Shown: piece after piece, positions 1 to 8,268 of the stretch
Layout of the letters: each line of letters opens with the position of its first letter
Numbering within the stretch: position 1 is the first letter of the stretch
DNA from: Andreesenia angusta
GTDB taxonomy: Bacteria > Bacillota > Clostridia > Tissierellales > Gottschalkiaceae
Length of the DNA stretch: 64,000 nt
Reading direction: 5' to 3'
Assembly: GCF_001855385.1 (NCBI RefSeq)
Contig: NZ_MKIE01000004.1
Span: 124,001 to 188,000 of the forward strand
Notes under the pieces: model-generated
The model's database searches: none
Told to the model about the DNA's origin: nothing
Seen by the model: only the letters and a program-made list of their open reading frames with translations
Position numbers and translations under genes: made by a program

Positions 1-302
1 TCATCGTTCTTATTAGATACTTGAGTATTTTCATTTATTTTTGATACAGTTTCCTTAATGACTTGTGCAGCCACTTCATGTCTATTTTTTATAGTATTAG
101 CTGAATTTGTTCTTATTTCGTCTAAATTAACATTAATATGATCTTCTGAATTATATTTTGGCGAAGCCTCTTTATAAACTTTCTTGTCTTTTGCCTCTTT
201 ACTCCAATTAACTGCCGGTTCCTTATTAGCTTGATTTATGATTCGAAATACCGTTGCTCCTACAATTATACCTATCAAACCAAATAATGATTTTTTACCC
301 AT
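1..302 (-). CDS. Hypothetical membrane-anchored protein, C-terminus beyond window
   Basis: Open leftward frame that runs off the left edge, so only the first 100 residues are visible. It begins MGKKSLFGLIGIIVGATVF, a short positively charged start followed by one hydrophobic helix, then a polar, Lys/Asn/Glu-rich stretch predicted to be helical. This suggests a single-pass membrane protein with a soluble tail. A GAGGAGA ribosome binding site (310-316) sits 7 bases before the ATG. The gene begins 24 bases after the stop of the HNH-like gene at 327-2015 and is probably co-transcribed with it. Like that gene it is visibly AT-rich compared with the rest of the window. I do not recognise the family; a partner role with the upstream protein is inference from position only. 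Confidence 0.6.
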   Translation of the reverse strand, partial: MGKKSLFGLIGIIVGATVFRIINQANKEPAVNWSKEAKDKKVYKEASPKYNSEDHINVNLDEIRTNSANTIKNRHEVAAQVIKETVSKINENTQVSNKND

Positions 303-326
303 ATCAATCTCTCCTCGCGAATAAAT

Positions 327-2015
327 TTAGTCTAATAAACCGTCCAAGAGCGCATTCATTTCCTCGAAATCTTCTTGATTTCTCTTTTGTTCAACTTCAT
401 CGTCAAAGATACGGCTCACTGACTCTTCTATATAAGCTGCAGCTTGTTCATGCCTTTGCTTAATAGACGATTTAACCTGTCCTTTGGTGTATCCAAGCTT
501 TTCTTCATTCAAGTGAATAATTTCACTCTGTATAGCTAGCACTTTATTGTTTTTTTCTATTTTAGCTCCAACTATTTCGGCTTTTCGCTGTTTTTCAATC
601 GCCTTTTCAATTAAGTTTATGGCAATTGCTCCTATAATCCCTGAGACTGTCGCGCCCATAAATATTCCCAATATATTAGCTAAACTTCCAAGTAGCGGAA
701 TGTTGATTGCTAGAACTGGAATTGTCATCAATCCCTTTTCAATTACCTCACCCAATACGATGGCGCCCGTAGCACTTAATCCTGCTGTTATAATTTTCCC
801 AGTCTCTAGAAGTAAACGTCCAATCGGCTTTTCTTTGTTCTCTGGACTTTTTATATAGTTAACAGCCTCTTTTAGTGACTTCCATCCTTGCTTCAGTAGG
901 GTCCATACCTTTTTTACTGTACCAACAACCGGACCGATAATCGATGTGGCAATTGTTGTAATTACTGAGTTACCAGCATTAATCAAGTGAGTTTTCATCT
1001 TTCCTACAAATGAAGTTATTGCATCTTTTATGTTAGACACTAAAGAATCTAAGCTTCTTTGTGCTGACTTAAACCATTTAACAAGCTTCCTGATTATTTC
1101 TTTTACTAATTCTGCAAGTAACTGCATGACCGCTGCTCTAAGAGCTTTTCCAGTAATCCGAAAAGCTTCTTCTTTTTGAGATTGCTTCCCTGCTTTCTCT
1201 GACTTTTTCTCAGCTTCTTTTTTCTGCTTTTTATACTCTTCACGAGCTTCATCATCTTTCTGACGCATTCTTTTATCATCTTCTTTACTGATATCAAATA
1301 TTTCATCTGGCTTTTGACCTTTAGCATTTGGATTATCAAGCCATTCAGTTGTTGACTTGTCACCCTTTGAACGGTTAAGACTTGAGTCCATTTCATTAAG
1401 ATTTGGCTCGCTATTAGCAAAAGTAATTTGTTCCTCTTTTGTCATATGAGCGTTAGCTTCCGGATCTCGGATAATTTCTGATGCTGATACAGTGTGATCC
1501 ATATCTGTGTGTTTCTCAACAGAGCCACTTGGTCGACCTTTATCAAATGGTTTTCTTGCACCCTTAACCAATGTGGCCTCTGTTTTTCCAGATCTAGTTG
1601 TATGAGTTACAATGTTCCCACTTTCATCTTTTTGAAAATTATCTTGCCAGTTATCGTATCGTTTTTGATAGTCGATTTTAGTGTTATGACTTGCAATTTT
1701 TCCATTTTCAAAATTTTCTGTTGTCTGAATATGCGCCTCATTACTCAAATCTAATTTTAAACCATTATTCTCTTTTATGAAATCTTCACCAGAAGCAACA
1801 CCTATTTGATTAGTGAACTGCTCCCAAATGACATTTTTTATAGTTTCTCCTAAACTATCCGGGCTCCCTATTGTTTCTTTTTCAGCTTCTAAAAAATCTA
1901 GCTCAGCCATCTCTTCTTTTAACTGACTCTGTAACACTTCTTCTAGCTCATCAAAGTCGAACGATTCGTAGCTATATTCTCCTATTTCATTTAAAATTTC
2001 ATTTTCCTTATCCAT
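327..2015 (-). CDS. Unknown protein with HNH-nuclease-like core and hydrophobic C-terminal region
   Basis: A 562-residue protein. Residues 1-60 are acidic. Around 171-220 there is an HNH-like pattern: DMDH at 171-174, NLN at 205-207 and LNRSKGDK at 213-220. This matches the DH...NL...NRSKG spacing of HNH (beta-beta-alpha metal) nucleases, without their zinc-binding cysteines. Residues 245-285 are a Lys/Glu-rich coiled-coil-like segment. Residues 290-475 hold amphipathic and hydrophobic helices (about 345-375, 405-435 and 436-470), followed by a charged tail. I have an impression of close relatives in other Firmicutes but cannot assign a named function. The gene is AT-rich and lies downstream of a WYL regulator in the same direction. 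A nuclease-effector role (defence or toxin) is inference; a structural protein that kept an inactive HNH fold is the main alternative. Confidence 0.6.
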   Translation of the reverse strand: MDKENEILNEIGEYSYESFDFDELEEVLQSQLKEEMAELDFLEAEKETIGSPDSLGETIKNVIWEQFTNQIGVASGEDFIKENNGLKLDLSNEAHIQTTENFENGKIASHNTKIDYQKRYDNWQDNFQKDESGNIVTHTTRSGKTEATLVKGARKPFDKGRPSGSVEKHTDMDHTVSASEIIRDPEANAHMTKEEQITFANSEPNLNEMDSSLNRSKGDKSTTEWLDNPNAKGQKPDEIFDISKEDDKRMRQKDDEAREEYKKQKKEAEKKSEKAGKQSQKEEAFRITGKALRAAVMQLLAELVKEIIRKLVKWFKSAQRSLDSLVSNIKDAITSFVGKMKTHLINAGNSVITTIATSIIGPVVGTVKKVWTLLKQGWKSLKEAVNYIKSPENKEKPIGRLLLETGKIITAGLSATGAIVLGEVIEKGLMTIPVLAINIPLLGSLANILGIFMGATVSGIIGAIAINLIEKAIEKQRKAEIVGAKIEKNNKVLAIQSEIIHLNEEKLGYTKGQVKSSIKQRHEQAAAYIEESVSRIFDDEVEQKRNQEDFEEMNALLDGLLD

Positions 2016-2118
2016 ATATGTATTTTCCTTTCACTTACTTTTAGTTGTTCTTAATATCCATATCTGATTTAAAGTTCTTATAGTTTTGAGTAAACTATAC
2101 TCTAGTCGTCCAAAAGCT

Positions 2119-2143
2119 GGGGAATTAGCGCTGCTATTCCCCC
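2119..2143 (-). terminator. Hairpin between WYL gene and AT-rich genes
   Basis: GGGGAAT (2119-2125) and ATTCCCC (2136-2142) form a perfect 7-bp stem, extended inward by AGC/GCT with one bulged base. It lies just behind the WYL gene stop. There is no clean T-run after it on the minus strand, so termination may be weak. It also marks where base composition shifts from host-like to AT-rich. The rest of 2016-2146 shows nothing else I can name. Confidence 0.35.
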
Positions 2144-2146
2144 TAA

Positions 2147-3109
2147 TCACTCACCTCCATACATCCTCCTCAACGCCTCAGCCTCCATTTTCATCTCTTC
2201 CACAAGGCTCTCCGGTTCCAGCACTCTTATATTCGCCCCTTGGCTCAGCAGCCACATCTTTATCCCCTTGCCGTAGACTTCTGCTTCTACAGCATGACCT
2301 CTATCTCTGCTTTCCGTCACTTTCGCAGTTGGAAGCCTGTCTAGAACAGCCTCTAGCGAAGGCCCTGAAAATTCGAATTTTATGCGCATCAGTTTTCCCG
2401 GATACATAAACTGTATCCGTTTTCTGAATTCCCCATCTTCAAACCTACTCGACTCTGGAATCGTATATCTGTCGCCTGTTTTTTCATAGCCATCTATCCT
2501 GTCTACTCTGAATACCCCTGGCGATTCGTAGTCATAAAAATAGGCTATAAGGTAGAAATAGTACTCCGAGAATATTATGGCAACTGGACGCACCTCTCTG
2601 GCTACCACTTCCCCGTCCATTCTCCTGTAGTCGATCTTTATCATTTCCCTATTCCTTATGCAGTTGCTGATGTCCCATATGGTGTCTAGCAGAGGTTTTC
2701 CATGCTTAAGCTCTACATAGTTTAAAAGCTCGTTCCCTATTATATTCCGCACATGGCTCTGCTTTTCCCTTTCAATCTGCATAAGTATTCCGTCCGTCAG
2801 ATGCTTCAGCTCCGACAGGCAGAATGCCCTGCTCTCCAGTAGTATCTTTGTAATTGCAAGCACCCCTTCTTTTGAAAGGCCATTGTATCTCTCCTCAAGC
2901 CTGTAGCTCTTGCTCGTATAGTCGTATACTATCTCTGATCTGTTTCCCTCTAGGTCGTTGTATATGCTGTTTCTTATGCCTTCTATATCTCTCTGAATCG
3001 TCTTTTCGCTCACCCCGAATTGATTTGCAAGCTCTAGCTTCCTGACGCTTTGACCTTTGCTAAGTCGTATGTATATCCCTAGAGTTCTCTCCGCTTTATT
3101 GCTGCTCAC
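2147..3109 (-). CDS. WYL-domain transcriptional regulator (DeoR-type HTH)
   Basis: A 320-residue protein with the usual WYL regulator layout. An N-terminal winged HTH (about residues 8-65, with the recognition-helix text GVSEKTIQRDIEGI) is followed by a helical linker, a WYL domain at about 140-205 (EYYFYLIAYFYD in place of the strict WYL triplet) and a C-terminal WCX-type extension. WYL proteins sense nucleic-acid or nucleotide ligands and often control defence or stress genes. The start is a GTG preceded by GAGGAGGGA. It is upstream of, and co-directional with, the HNH-like gene, with a 131-base gap. Its base composition is host-like, unlike those genes, so it may be an older resident or their regulator. 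An inverted repeat lies in its leader (see 3133-3185). Confidence 0.85.
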   Translation of the reverse strand: MSSNKAERTLGIYIRLSKGQSVRKLELANQFGVSEKTIQRDIEGIRNSIYNDLEGNRSEIVYDYTSKSYRLEERYNGLSKEGVLAITKILLESRAFCLSELKHLTDGILMQIEREKQSHVRNIIGNELLNYVELKHGKPLLDTIWDISNCIRNREMIKIDYRRMDGEVVAREVRPVAIIFSEYYFYLIAYFYDYESPGVFRVDRIDGYEKTGDRYTIPESSRFEDGEFRKRIQFMYPGKLMRIKFEFSGPSLEAVLDRLPTAKVTESRDRGHAVEAEVYGKGIKMWLLSQGANIRVLEPESLVEEMKMEAEALRRMYGGE

Positions 3110-3132
3110 TTAGTCCCTCCTCTTAAAATTTA

Positions 3133-3185
3133 CTATATATAGTATAATAGTACTAAATCACTTGGACATCTAATGTCCATATCTA
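3133..3185 (-). repeat. Duplicated leader element, copy 1 (palindrome or small ORF)
   Basis: On the minus strand this stretch carries GGACAT-TAG-ATGTCC followed by an AT-rich block ending TTATACTA. The same roughly 41-base sequence, with six differences, occurs at 5479-5519. This copy lies just upstream of the WYL gene. It also sits inside a short frame (start 3228, stop 3133-3135, 31 residues) whose last part reads DMDIRCPSDLVLLY. It may be an operator/promoter for the WYL gene or a small or decayed coding sequence. Confidence 0.5.
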
Positions 3186-3285
3186 TTCTTTTTTTACTGT
3201 TATTTCTTTTGCTTTTATAATCATACATATACCCAGTACATTCCTCCTTAAGACTTGGATCCTTGTTCTTTATACGGTACATTTT

Positions 3286-5424
3286 TTACCACTCCTTCTC
3301 CAGAATTTCTAAAAAGGCCTTCAGAATTTCCTCGTCAAACTGAGTTCCAGCATTCCGCTTAAGCTCTTCTACAGCCTCTTCTTTGCTGAAAACTTGCCTA
3401 TAGCTTCTGATGTTAGTCATGGCATCATAAGCGTCTACTATTGCGAGCATTCTAGACTCCAGCGGAATTTCACTTCCCCTCAACTTGTTTGGATATCCAT
3501 TCCCGTCTATTCTTTCATGATGGCTTAGGACATATTCTGAAATCCGGCTTACATGACTTACAGACTTCAGTATCTGATACCCTGTCTCAGAATGTCTTTT
3601 TATATCTTTCCACTCTTTCCTGTTGAGACTTCGCTTTTTATTTGGAATTTCAGCGTCCACGACTACAAGTCCTATGTCGTGCAGTTCTCCCAATAGATCA
3701 AGCTCTGTCAGTTTTTTGTCTGTAAAGCCCAAGTACCTCCCCAAAAGCCTCATATACCTGCTCACATTTCTAGAGTGCTCCTCTGCAAAGCTGTATTCCG
3801 AAAACAGCTTGTCTTTTATCTTCTGAAGTGTGGACTCTCTCATATGCTTGCTTTCTATGATCTTTTTCCTGTACATGGCTTCTTCCGCCTGCTTTATAGC
3901 TTTTGCCAAACTCTCCTCTGAACTGTCTTTAGTTCCGCAGCCTGCTGAAGCCGATACCACCACGCTCTCCAGATCTTCTTGTTCAATTTCGGCGTAGATT
4001 CTGGATATTATATGCTCGGCTGACTTTCTAGAAGTCCTCGGAAGTATTATGGTGAATTCATCGCCACCGATCCTTGCTATTACATCGTCAGATCTGCAAG
4101 CTCTCCTCAGAGCATCCGATACAGAGCATATAAGAGCATCTCCCATTTTATGTCCAAAGGCGTCATTTACAAGCTTTAGACCATTTACATCTAGGTTGAT
4201 TATGCTCAGCGGAAGGTTGCTCTGATTGTTCAGCCTCCTAAGCTCTTCTTCAAAATGCCTTCTATTGTATAGCCCCGTAAGCTGGTCATGGTAGCTCAAA
4301 TAGAGAACTTCTCTATGCTTTTTCTTTTGAGCTGTTATGTCCCTGAACACTATTATCGAGCCCTGAATCCCCTCTTCTGAAGAGCTGTGTAAATTACTGA
4401 TCCTGTAGTCTACCAAGTAGTTCTTGCCATCTCTCGATTTAAGCAAACCTTCTTTCAGTCCCTTATTTATCCCTTTTGTACAGGCTTCCAATTTTAATTC
4501 TTCGTCTTCATTGTCTATTCTATAGAGCATCATCACATTTGAGAGTTTCTCACCTTCACATTCGTCTAATCTCCACCCAGTCAGATTCTCTGCTACAGGA
4601 TTCATTAGCCTTACTCTACCTTCACAGTCTACAGATATAATCGCATCTCCTATAGAGTGGAGCATAGTCTCTAGAAGCTCCTTTTCAGAGTTCAGCCTCA
4701 TCTCTAGAAGCCTTTTTTCAGTTACATCGTGTATGCTGAGTATGTACTTTGGATTGTCTTTATGACCTAGGTACTTTATGCTCGAAGCATACCACTTGCC
4801 ATCATTCATTATCGACTCGTATACCAAGGACTCTGTCTCCTGGCTTTGCTTTGCCCTTTCCAAAGCATTTCTGAGTTTCTCTTTGAGTTCCTCGCCTAAA
4901 AGAAGTTCTTCCAGTTTCTGCCCCACCATCTCTTCTCTTGAAATAAAAAGACTTCTTTCGTCCTTGACCACTACATCTTTAACTCTATAGCTTTCATCCA
5001 ATTCGAATACTATATCGCTTGAAGCCATTATTATGTCTATTTTTTGATTTATTTCGCTTTTTTCCTCACTTACGTCCATAAAGTAGGTTATAAATTCCCC
5101 TTCTCTTGGACAGACCACCTTGACTTTGTACCAGCTTCCAAGTTGTTCCGAGTACTGGTCTATCTCTTTTGACACTCCACTCAGAGCAACTTCCCCATAG
5201 AATTTTATCCAGTCAAAGCTGTCATTTTTAATTTTGGGCAAGACCTCTGTTATCTTTTTTCCTACTATGTCTTCCCTTTCGATTCCAAGTGTGGATTCAA
5301 ATGCTCTATTGATCTCTATGTATTCATAGTCTGTAGGATTGCCTTCTGCGTCCAAGATAAGCTTGTGACGTGCATAGCATATAGGCATATCCTCTATTAG
5401 ATTTTTATAGTCTAGATTCTTCAT
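3286..5424 (-). CDS. PAS-PAS-PAS-GGDEF-HD-GYP cyclic-di-GMP enzyme
   Basis: A 712-residue soluble protein combining synthesis and breakdown domains for cyclic di-GMP. PAS-like sensor modules occupy roughly 1-118, 130-238 and 245-368. The diguanylate cyclase domain (about 372-525) has an intact GGDEF at 453-457 and an RxxD inhibitory site at 444-447. The C-terminal HD-GYP phosphodiesterase domain (about 535-712) has HD at 582-583 and HHERIDGNGYP at 635-645. One oddity is that the lysine usually following HDIG is leucine (HDIGLVV), which could alter the phosphodiesterase. No membrane segment is visible, so it is probably a cytoplasmic redox or ligand sensor. It stands alone, with a duplicated palindromic element upstream at 5479-5519. 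Confidence 0.9.
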   Translation of the reverse strand: MKNLDYKNLIEDMPICYARHKLILDAEGNPTDYEYIEINRAFESTLGIEREDIVGKKITEVLPKIKNDSFDWIKFYGEVALSGVSKEIDQYSEQLGSWYKVKVVCPREGEFITYFMDVSEEKSEINQKIDIIMASSDIVFELDESYRVKDVVVKDERSLFISREEMVGQKLEELLLGEELKEKLRNALERAKQSQETESLVYESIMNDGKWYASSIKYLGHKDNPKYILSIHDVTEKRLLEMRLNSEKELLETMLHSIGDAIISVDCEGRVRLMNPVAENLTGWRLDECEGEKLSNVMMLYRIDNEDEELKLEACTKGINKGLKEGLLKSRDGKNYLVDYRISNLHSSSEEGIQGSIIVFRDITAQKKKHREVLYLSYHDQLTGLYNRRHFEEELRRLNNQSNLPLSIINLDVNGLKLVNDAFGHKMGDALICSVSDALRRACRSDDVIARIGGDEFTIILPRTSRKSAEHIISRIYAEIEQEDLESVVVSASAGCGTKDSSEESLAKAIKQAEEAMYRKKIIESKHMRESTLQKIKDKLFSEYSFAEEHSRNVSRYMRLLGRYLGFTDKKLTELDLLGELHDIGLVVVDAEIPNKKRSLNRKEWKDIKRHSETGYQILKSVSHVSRISEYVLSHHERIDGNGYPNKLRGSEIPLESRMLAIVDAYDAMTNIRSYRQVFSKEEAVEELKRNAGTQFDEEILKAFLEILEKEW

Positions 5425-5478
5425 AAAACTCCCCCCCTAAGCAAAAGTCCAGAACTAGATGATTCTCTGAAACCCTAG

Positions 5479-5519
5479 TACAATATTACTAAATCATTTG
5501 GACACTTGATGTCCATGTC
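5479..5519 (-). repeat. Duplicated leader element, copy 2
   Basis: Second copy of the 3133-3185 element, 54 bases upstream of the GGDEF/HD-GYP gene. On the minus strand it reads ATGGACAT-CAA-GTGTCC followed by the same TGATTTAGTA...TACTA block. In translation it gives MDIKCPNDLVILY and a stop, close to the peptide of copy 1. The palindrome arms are kept by a T-G wobble in this copy. Confidence 0.5.
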
Positions 5520-5556
5520 TCTTTTTCTTTTTCCTCTATCTCCTATTTATTTATAA

Positions 5557-5587
5557 AACAAAAGAGCGCAGATGCGCTCTTTTGTTT
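5557..5587 (-). terminator. Rho-independent terminator after chemoreceptor gene
   Basis: AAAGAGCGC (5561-5569) and GCGCTCTTT (5574-5582) form a strong stem with T-runs on both sides, so it can act in both directions. On the minus strand it directly follows the chemoreceptor stop at 5600. Confidence 0.85.
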
Positions 5588-5599
5588 GTCTGTATAAAC

Positions 5600-7309
5600 C
5601 TATATGCTGAACTTCTGCACATCCGAAAACAGCCTCTGCATGCTTTCTGATGTGGACTTCGTGTCTCTGTAAATCGCCTTTATATCCTCCGCCATCTCCG
5701 CCGTAGAATGGCTTATATCTGTTATGTTGCTGGCTTCGTCCGCCGAGGCAATAGATATGTCGCCTATGGAAGAGGCCATATTCTTCATGGTGTTCTCCAG
5801 AAGGTCCATAGTGGCTTCAAAGTCCCTTGTGACACCAAGTATAAACGAAAGGTCCTTGCTGTAGTTCTCGCCTGTCTCGACCAGCACGTCGTAGTCCACT
5901 ACTACCTTTTCCTCTATAAATCCAAGCATCTTTCTCGAGGTCTTGGCGAAGTCCTCGACTATGGACACCACCACTCCTACTACGTCGTTTATCTCGTTTG
6001 CAGCCTGCTTGGAATCCTCTGAAAGCTTCCTGATTTCGCCAGCTACAACGGCGAAGCCCTTTCCGACTTCCCCAGCCCTGGCCGACTCTATAGCGGCATT
6101 CAGAGCCAGCAGCTCCGTCTGGCTTGTTATGCCAAGTATAGTCTCAGATAACAGCTTTATCTTCTCTATGTTCTTGGACGCCTCCATGGCTCTCACTATC
6201 TCTTCGTTGACCTCGGAGTAGACTTCAAGCGCTTCGCTTCTTGACTCTTCAGCGTCTCGCTTCAGCTTAAGCGCCTTTTCATCGATCTCTTCTATAGACG
6301 AGTTTGCATCTTGAATTTTCTTGAATGTGCGAGCTATGTTCTCCTGCATCTCGTTTGTAGTTGCCGCTATCTCTTCGGAAGATGCCGCTGTCTCTTCCAC
6401 AGTTGCTGAAAGCTCCTCTACACGCTCTTTTATCTCGTCCGACTCTCTGTCTATCTTTTCCACGTTTATATCCAACTGAGCCGCGTAGCCTATAACTTCC
6501 TCTGACTCATTTTTTACAGAGCCTATTATTCCAGCTATGGCTTCTCGCATATTCGCAAGAGACCCTATCATCAGCCCTATCTCGTTTTTCTCGTTTCCGT
6601 CCTCCACTCCGAAGCTGAAGTCCCCTTGAGTCATCTTCTGGAGAACATCTACCACATATTTCAGCGGATCTATTATGCTCTTTATTATCAAGAGCGACAC
6701 TACTACAGTAGTCGCTATAGTTACAGCTATCAAAATCCCTATTATATAGAAGGAGTTTCGCTTGTTCTGCTCGCTCTGGCTGTATATCTGCTCGCTCTGC
6801 TCCTCGCTTCTCTTCGAGTACTCCCTTATGTCATCCTGTATGCTCTCTATCTGCTTTTCGTTTGACTTTGCATAGCTGTAGGCCCCAGCTAAGTCTCCTG
6901 ACTCTGCAAGCTCAATCGTCTTGTCGTTTACAACTTGAAATTCCAGTAGCTTGGACTTCAAATCAGCTATGGAGCTTTTCTCTTCCTCTGTGTCGCTCAC
7001 GCTTTCTAGCTCGACCAAGAGCTCCTCCATGTTCTGCTTTCTGCCCTCTATCTTCTCCTTGAGGTCTTTCTCTTTTCCGCCTCCCAGTATGTAGTCATAG
7101 ATATTTGCTGTATAGGCTCTAGTCTGGTTTCTCATATCCATAAAGTTCTCTACAGTCTTAAGCTGGTCCTTGTAGACTTTCTCCAAGCTGTCGTAGGACT
7201 CGCCTAGGTAAGTATATGATGCCAATGCTATCAAAAGATATGAAATCATAAATACTGCAATCAAGACCAGCAATCTAGACCTTATTCTTAGATTTTTCAA
7301 TGCATTCAC
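5600..7309 (-). CDS. Methyl-accepting chemotaxis protein
   Basis: A receptor of about 569 residues. A first membrane helix near the N-terminus ([20 protein letters not shown]) is followed by an extracytoplasmic four-helix-bundle-type sensor of about 150 residues, a second membrane helix ([20 protein letters not shown]), a HAMP domain and a long coiled-coil signalling domain. The signalling hairpin is recognisable by [20 protein letters not shown] and [16 protein letters not shown]. It feeds CheA/CheW; no che genes lie nearby. The start is probably the GTG at 7309, 7 bases after GGGGG; an ATG at 7315 is only one base from that ribosome binding site, and a start at 7351 has none. The terminator at 5557-5587 ends the transcript, so the gene is monocistronic. 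Confidence 0.9.
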   Translation of the reverse strand: MNALKNLRIRSRLLVLIAVFMISYLLIALASYTYLGESYDSLEKVYKDQLKTVENFMDMRNQTRAYTANIYDYILGGGKEKDLKEKIEGRKQNMEELLVELESVSDTEEEKSSIADLKSKLLEFQVVNDKTIELAESGDLAGAYSYAKSNEKQIESIQDDIREYSKRSEEQSEQIYSQSEQNKRNSFYIIGILIAVTIATTVVVSLLIIKSIIDPLKYVVDVLQKMTQGDFSFGVEDGNEKNEIGLMIGSLANMREAIAGIIGSVKNESEEVIGYAAQLDINVEKIDRESDEIKERVEELSATVEETAASSEEIAATTNEMQENIARTFKKIQDANSSIEEIDEKALKLKRDAEESRSEALEVYSEVNEEIVRAMEASKNIEKIKLLSETILGITSQTELLALNAAIESARAGEVGKGFAVVAGEIRKLSEDSKQAANEINDVVGVVVSIVEDFAKTSRKMLGFIEEKVVVDYDVLVETGENYSKDLSFILGVTRDFEATMDLLENTMKNMASSIGDISIASADEASNITDISHSTAEMAEDIKAIYRDTKSTSESMQRLFSDVQKFSI

Positions 7310-7471
7310 TTGCATTCCCCCTTTTTTTAGTCTTAGGCTATTTAAGCCCAACTCTAAAATTTTACAACATTATGCATATATATGCAATTGCTTATTTAGA
7401 CTTCCATTTTTGATTATTCCAATCCATCTCGGGTATCTAGTCCTTAACAAAAGACTTAGGAGGGATTTTCT

Positions 7472-8230
7472 ATGAAATTAGATGGTAAAGTGGCCCTTGT
7501 TACAGGGGCAAGCTCCGGCATGGGAAGAGCCATTTCGCTCTTGTTCGCCAAAGAAGGCGCAACCGTAGTGGCTGTTGCGAGGAGAAAAGAGAAGCTCGAC
7601 GAGCTGGTGGCTGAAGCTTCGAATCTAAGCGGAAGGATAGTCGCATTCCAAGGCGATATCTCAGAAAAGCAAGTAAACGAGGAGATGATAGACTTCGCTG
7701 TATCGGAGTTTGGAAAACTTGACATACTCGTAAACAACGCAGGTGTAATGGACGAGATGATGCCTGTTGCTGAGGCATCAGACGAAATCTGGGACAAGGT
7801 GATAGGCGTAAACCTCACCGGGCCTTTCTTCTCTTCCAGAAAAGCTGTTAATCAAATGCTAGAACAGGGCGGAGGAAACATAGTCAATATAGCCTCTATC
7901 GGTGGGCTCCAGGGCTCTAGGGCAGGGGTTTCATACACGGCCTCCAAGTTTGGGCTTATAGGCATGACCAAGAACATCGGGTTTATGTACGCCAACAAGG
8001 GCATCAGGTGCAACGCCATCTGCCCAGGAGGTGTCGAAACTGAGATAGGCGTGGGCATAAAGAACCCTAGCCAGTTCGGAATCGAAAGGGCCATGTCAGG
8101 ATCGAACTCAAACCCTAGGTCAGGCTCTGCCGAGGAGATCGCTGCGATAGCTCTTTTCCTGGTTTCAGACGATTCCAGCTTTGTAAACGGCACCACTATT
8201 ACAGCCGACGCCGGCTGGACTGCATACTAA
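7472..8230 (+). CDS. Short-chain dehydrogenase/reductase (SDR)
   Basis: A 252-residue classical SDR. It shows the NAD(P)-binding motif TGASSGMG near residue 11, the NNAG motif near 90, and the catalytic Ser/Tyr/Lys as NIASIGG...YTASK around 140-160. The C-terminus ends with FVNGTTITADAGWTAY, typical of the 3-oxoacyl-ACP reductase/glucose-1-dehydrogenase-like branch. The R at the end of the first strand (VARRKEK) favours NADP(H). The substrate cannot be read from the sequence. A GGAGGGA ribosome binding site precedes the ATG. It is monocistronic, divergent from the chemoreceptor gene across a 160-base shared region, and ends in a strong terminator. Confidence 0.9.
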   Translation: MKLDGKVALVTGASSGMGRAISLLFAKEGATVVAVARRKEKLDELVAEASNLSGRIVAFQGDISEKQVNEEMIDFAVSEFGKLDILVNNAGVMDEMMPVAEASDEIWDKVIGVNLTGPFFSSRKAVNQMLEQGGGNIVNIASIGGLQGSRAGVSYTASKFGLIGMTKNIGFMYANKGIRCNAICPGGVETEIGVGIKNPSQFGIERAMSGSNSNPRSGSAEEIAAIALFLVSDDSSFVNGTTITADAGWTAY

Positions 8231-8231
8231 G

Positions 8232-8262
8232 AAAACTCCCCGAAAAAATCGGGGAGTTTTTT
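8232..8262. terminator. Bidirectional terminator between SDR and zinc-ribbon genes
   Basis: AAAACTCCCCGA (8232-8243) pairs with TCGGGGAGTTTT (8249-8260). A-run and T-run flanks serve the SDR gene on plus and the zinc-ribbon gene on minus. Confidence 0.9.
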
Positions 8263-8268
8263 AATATG

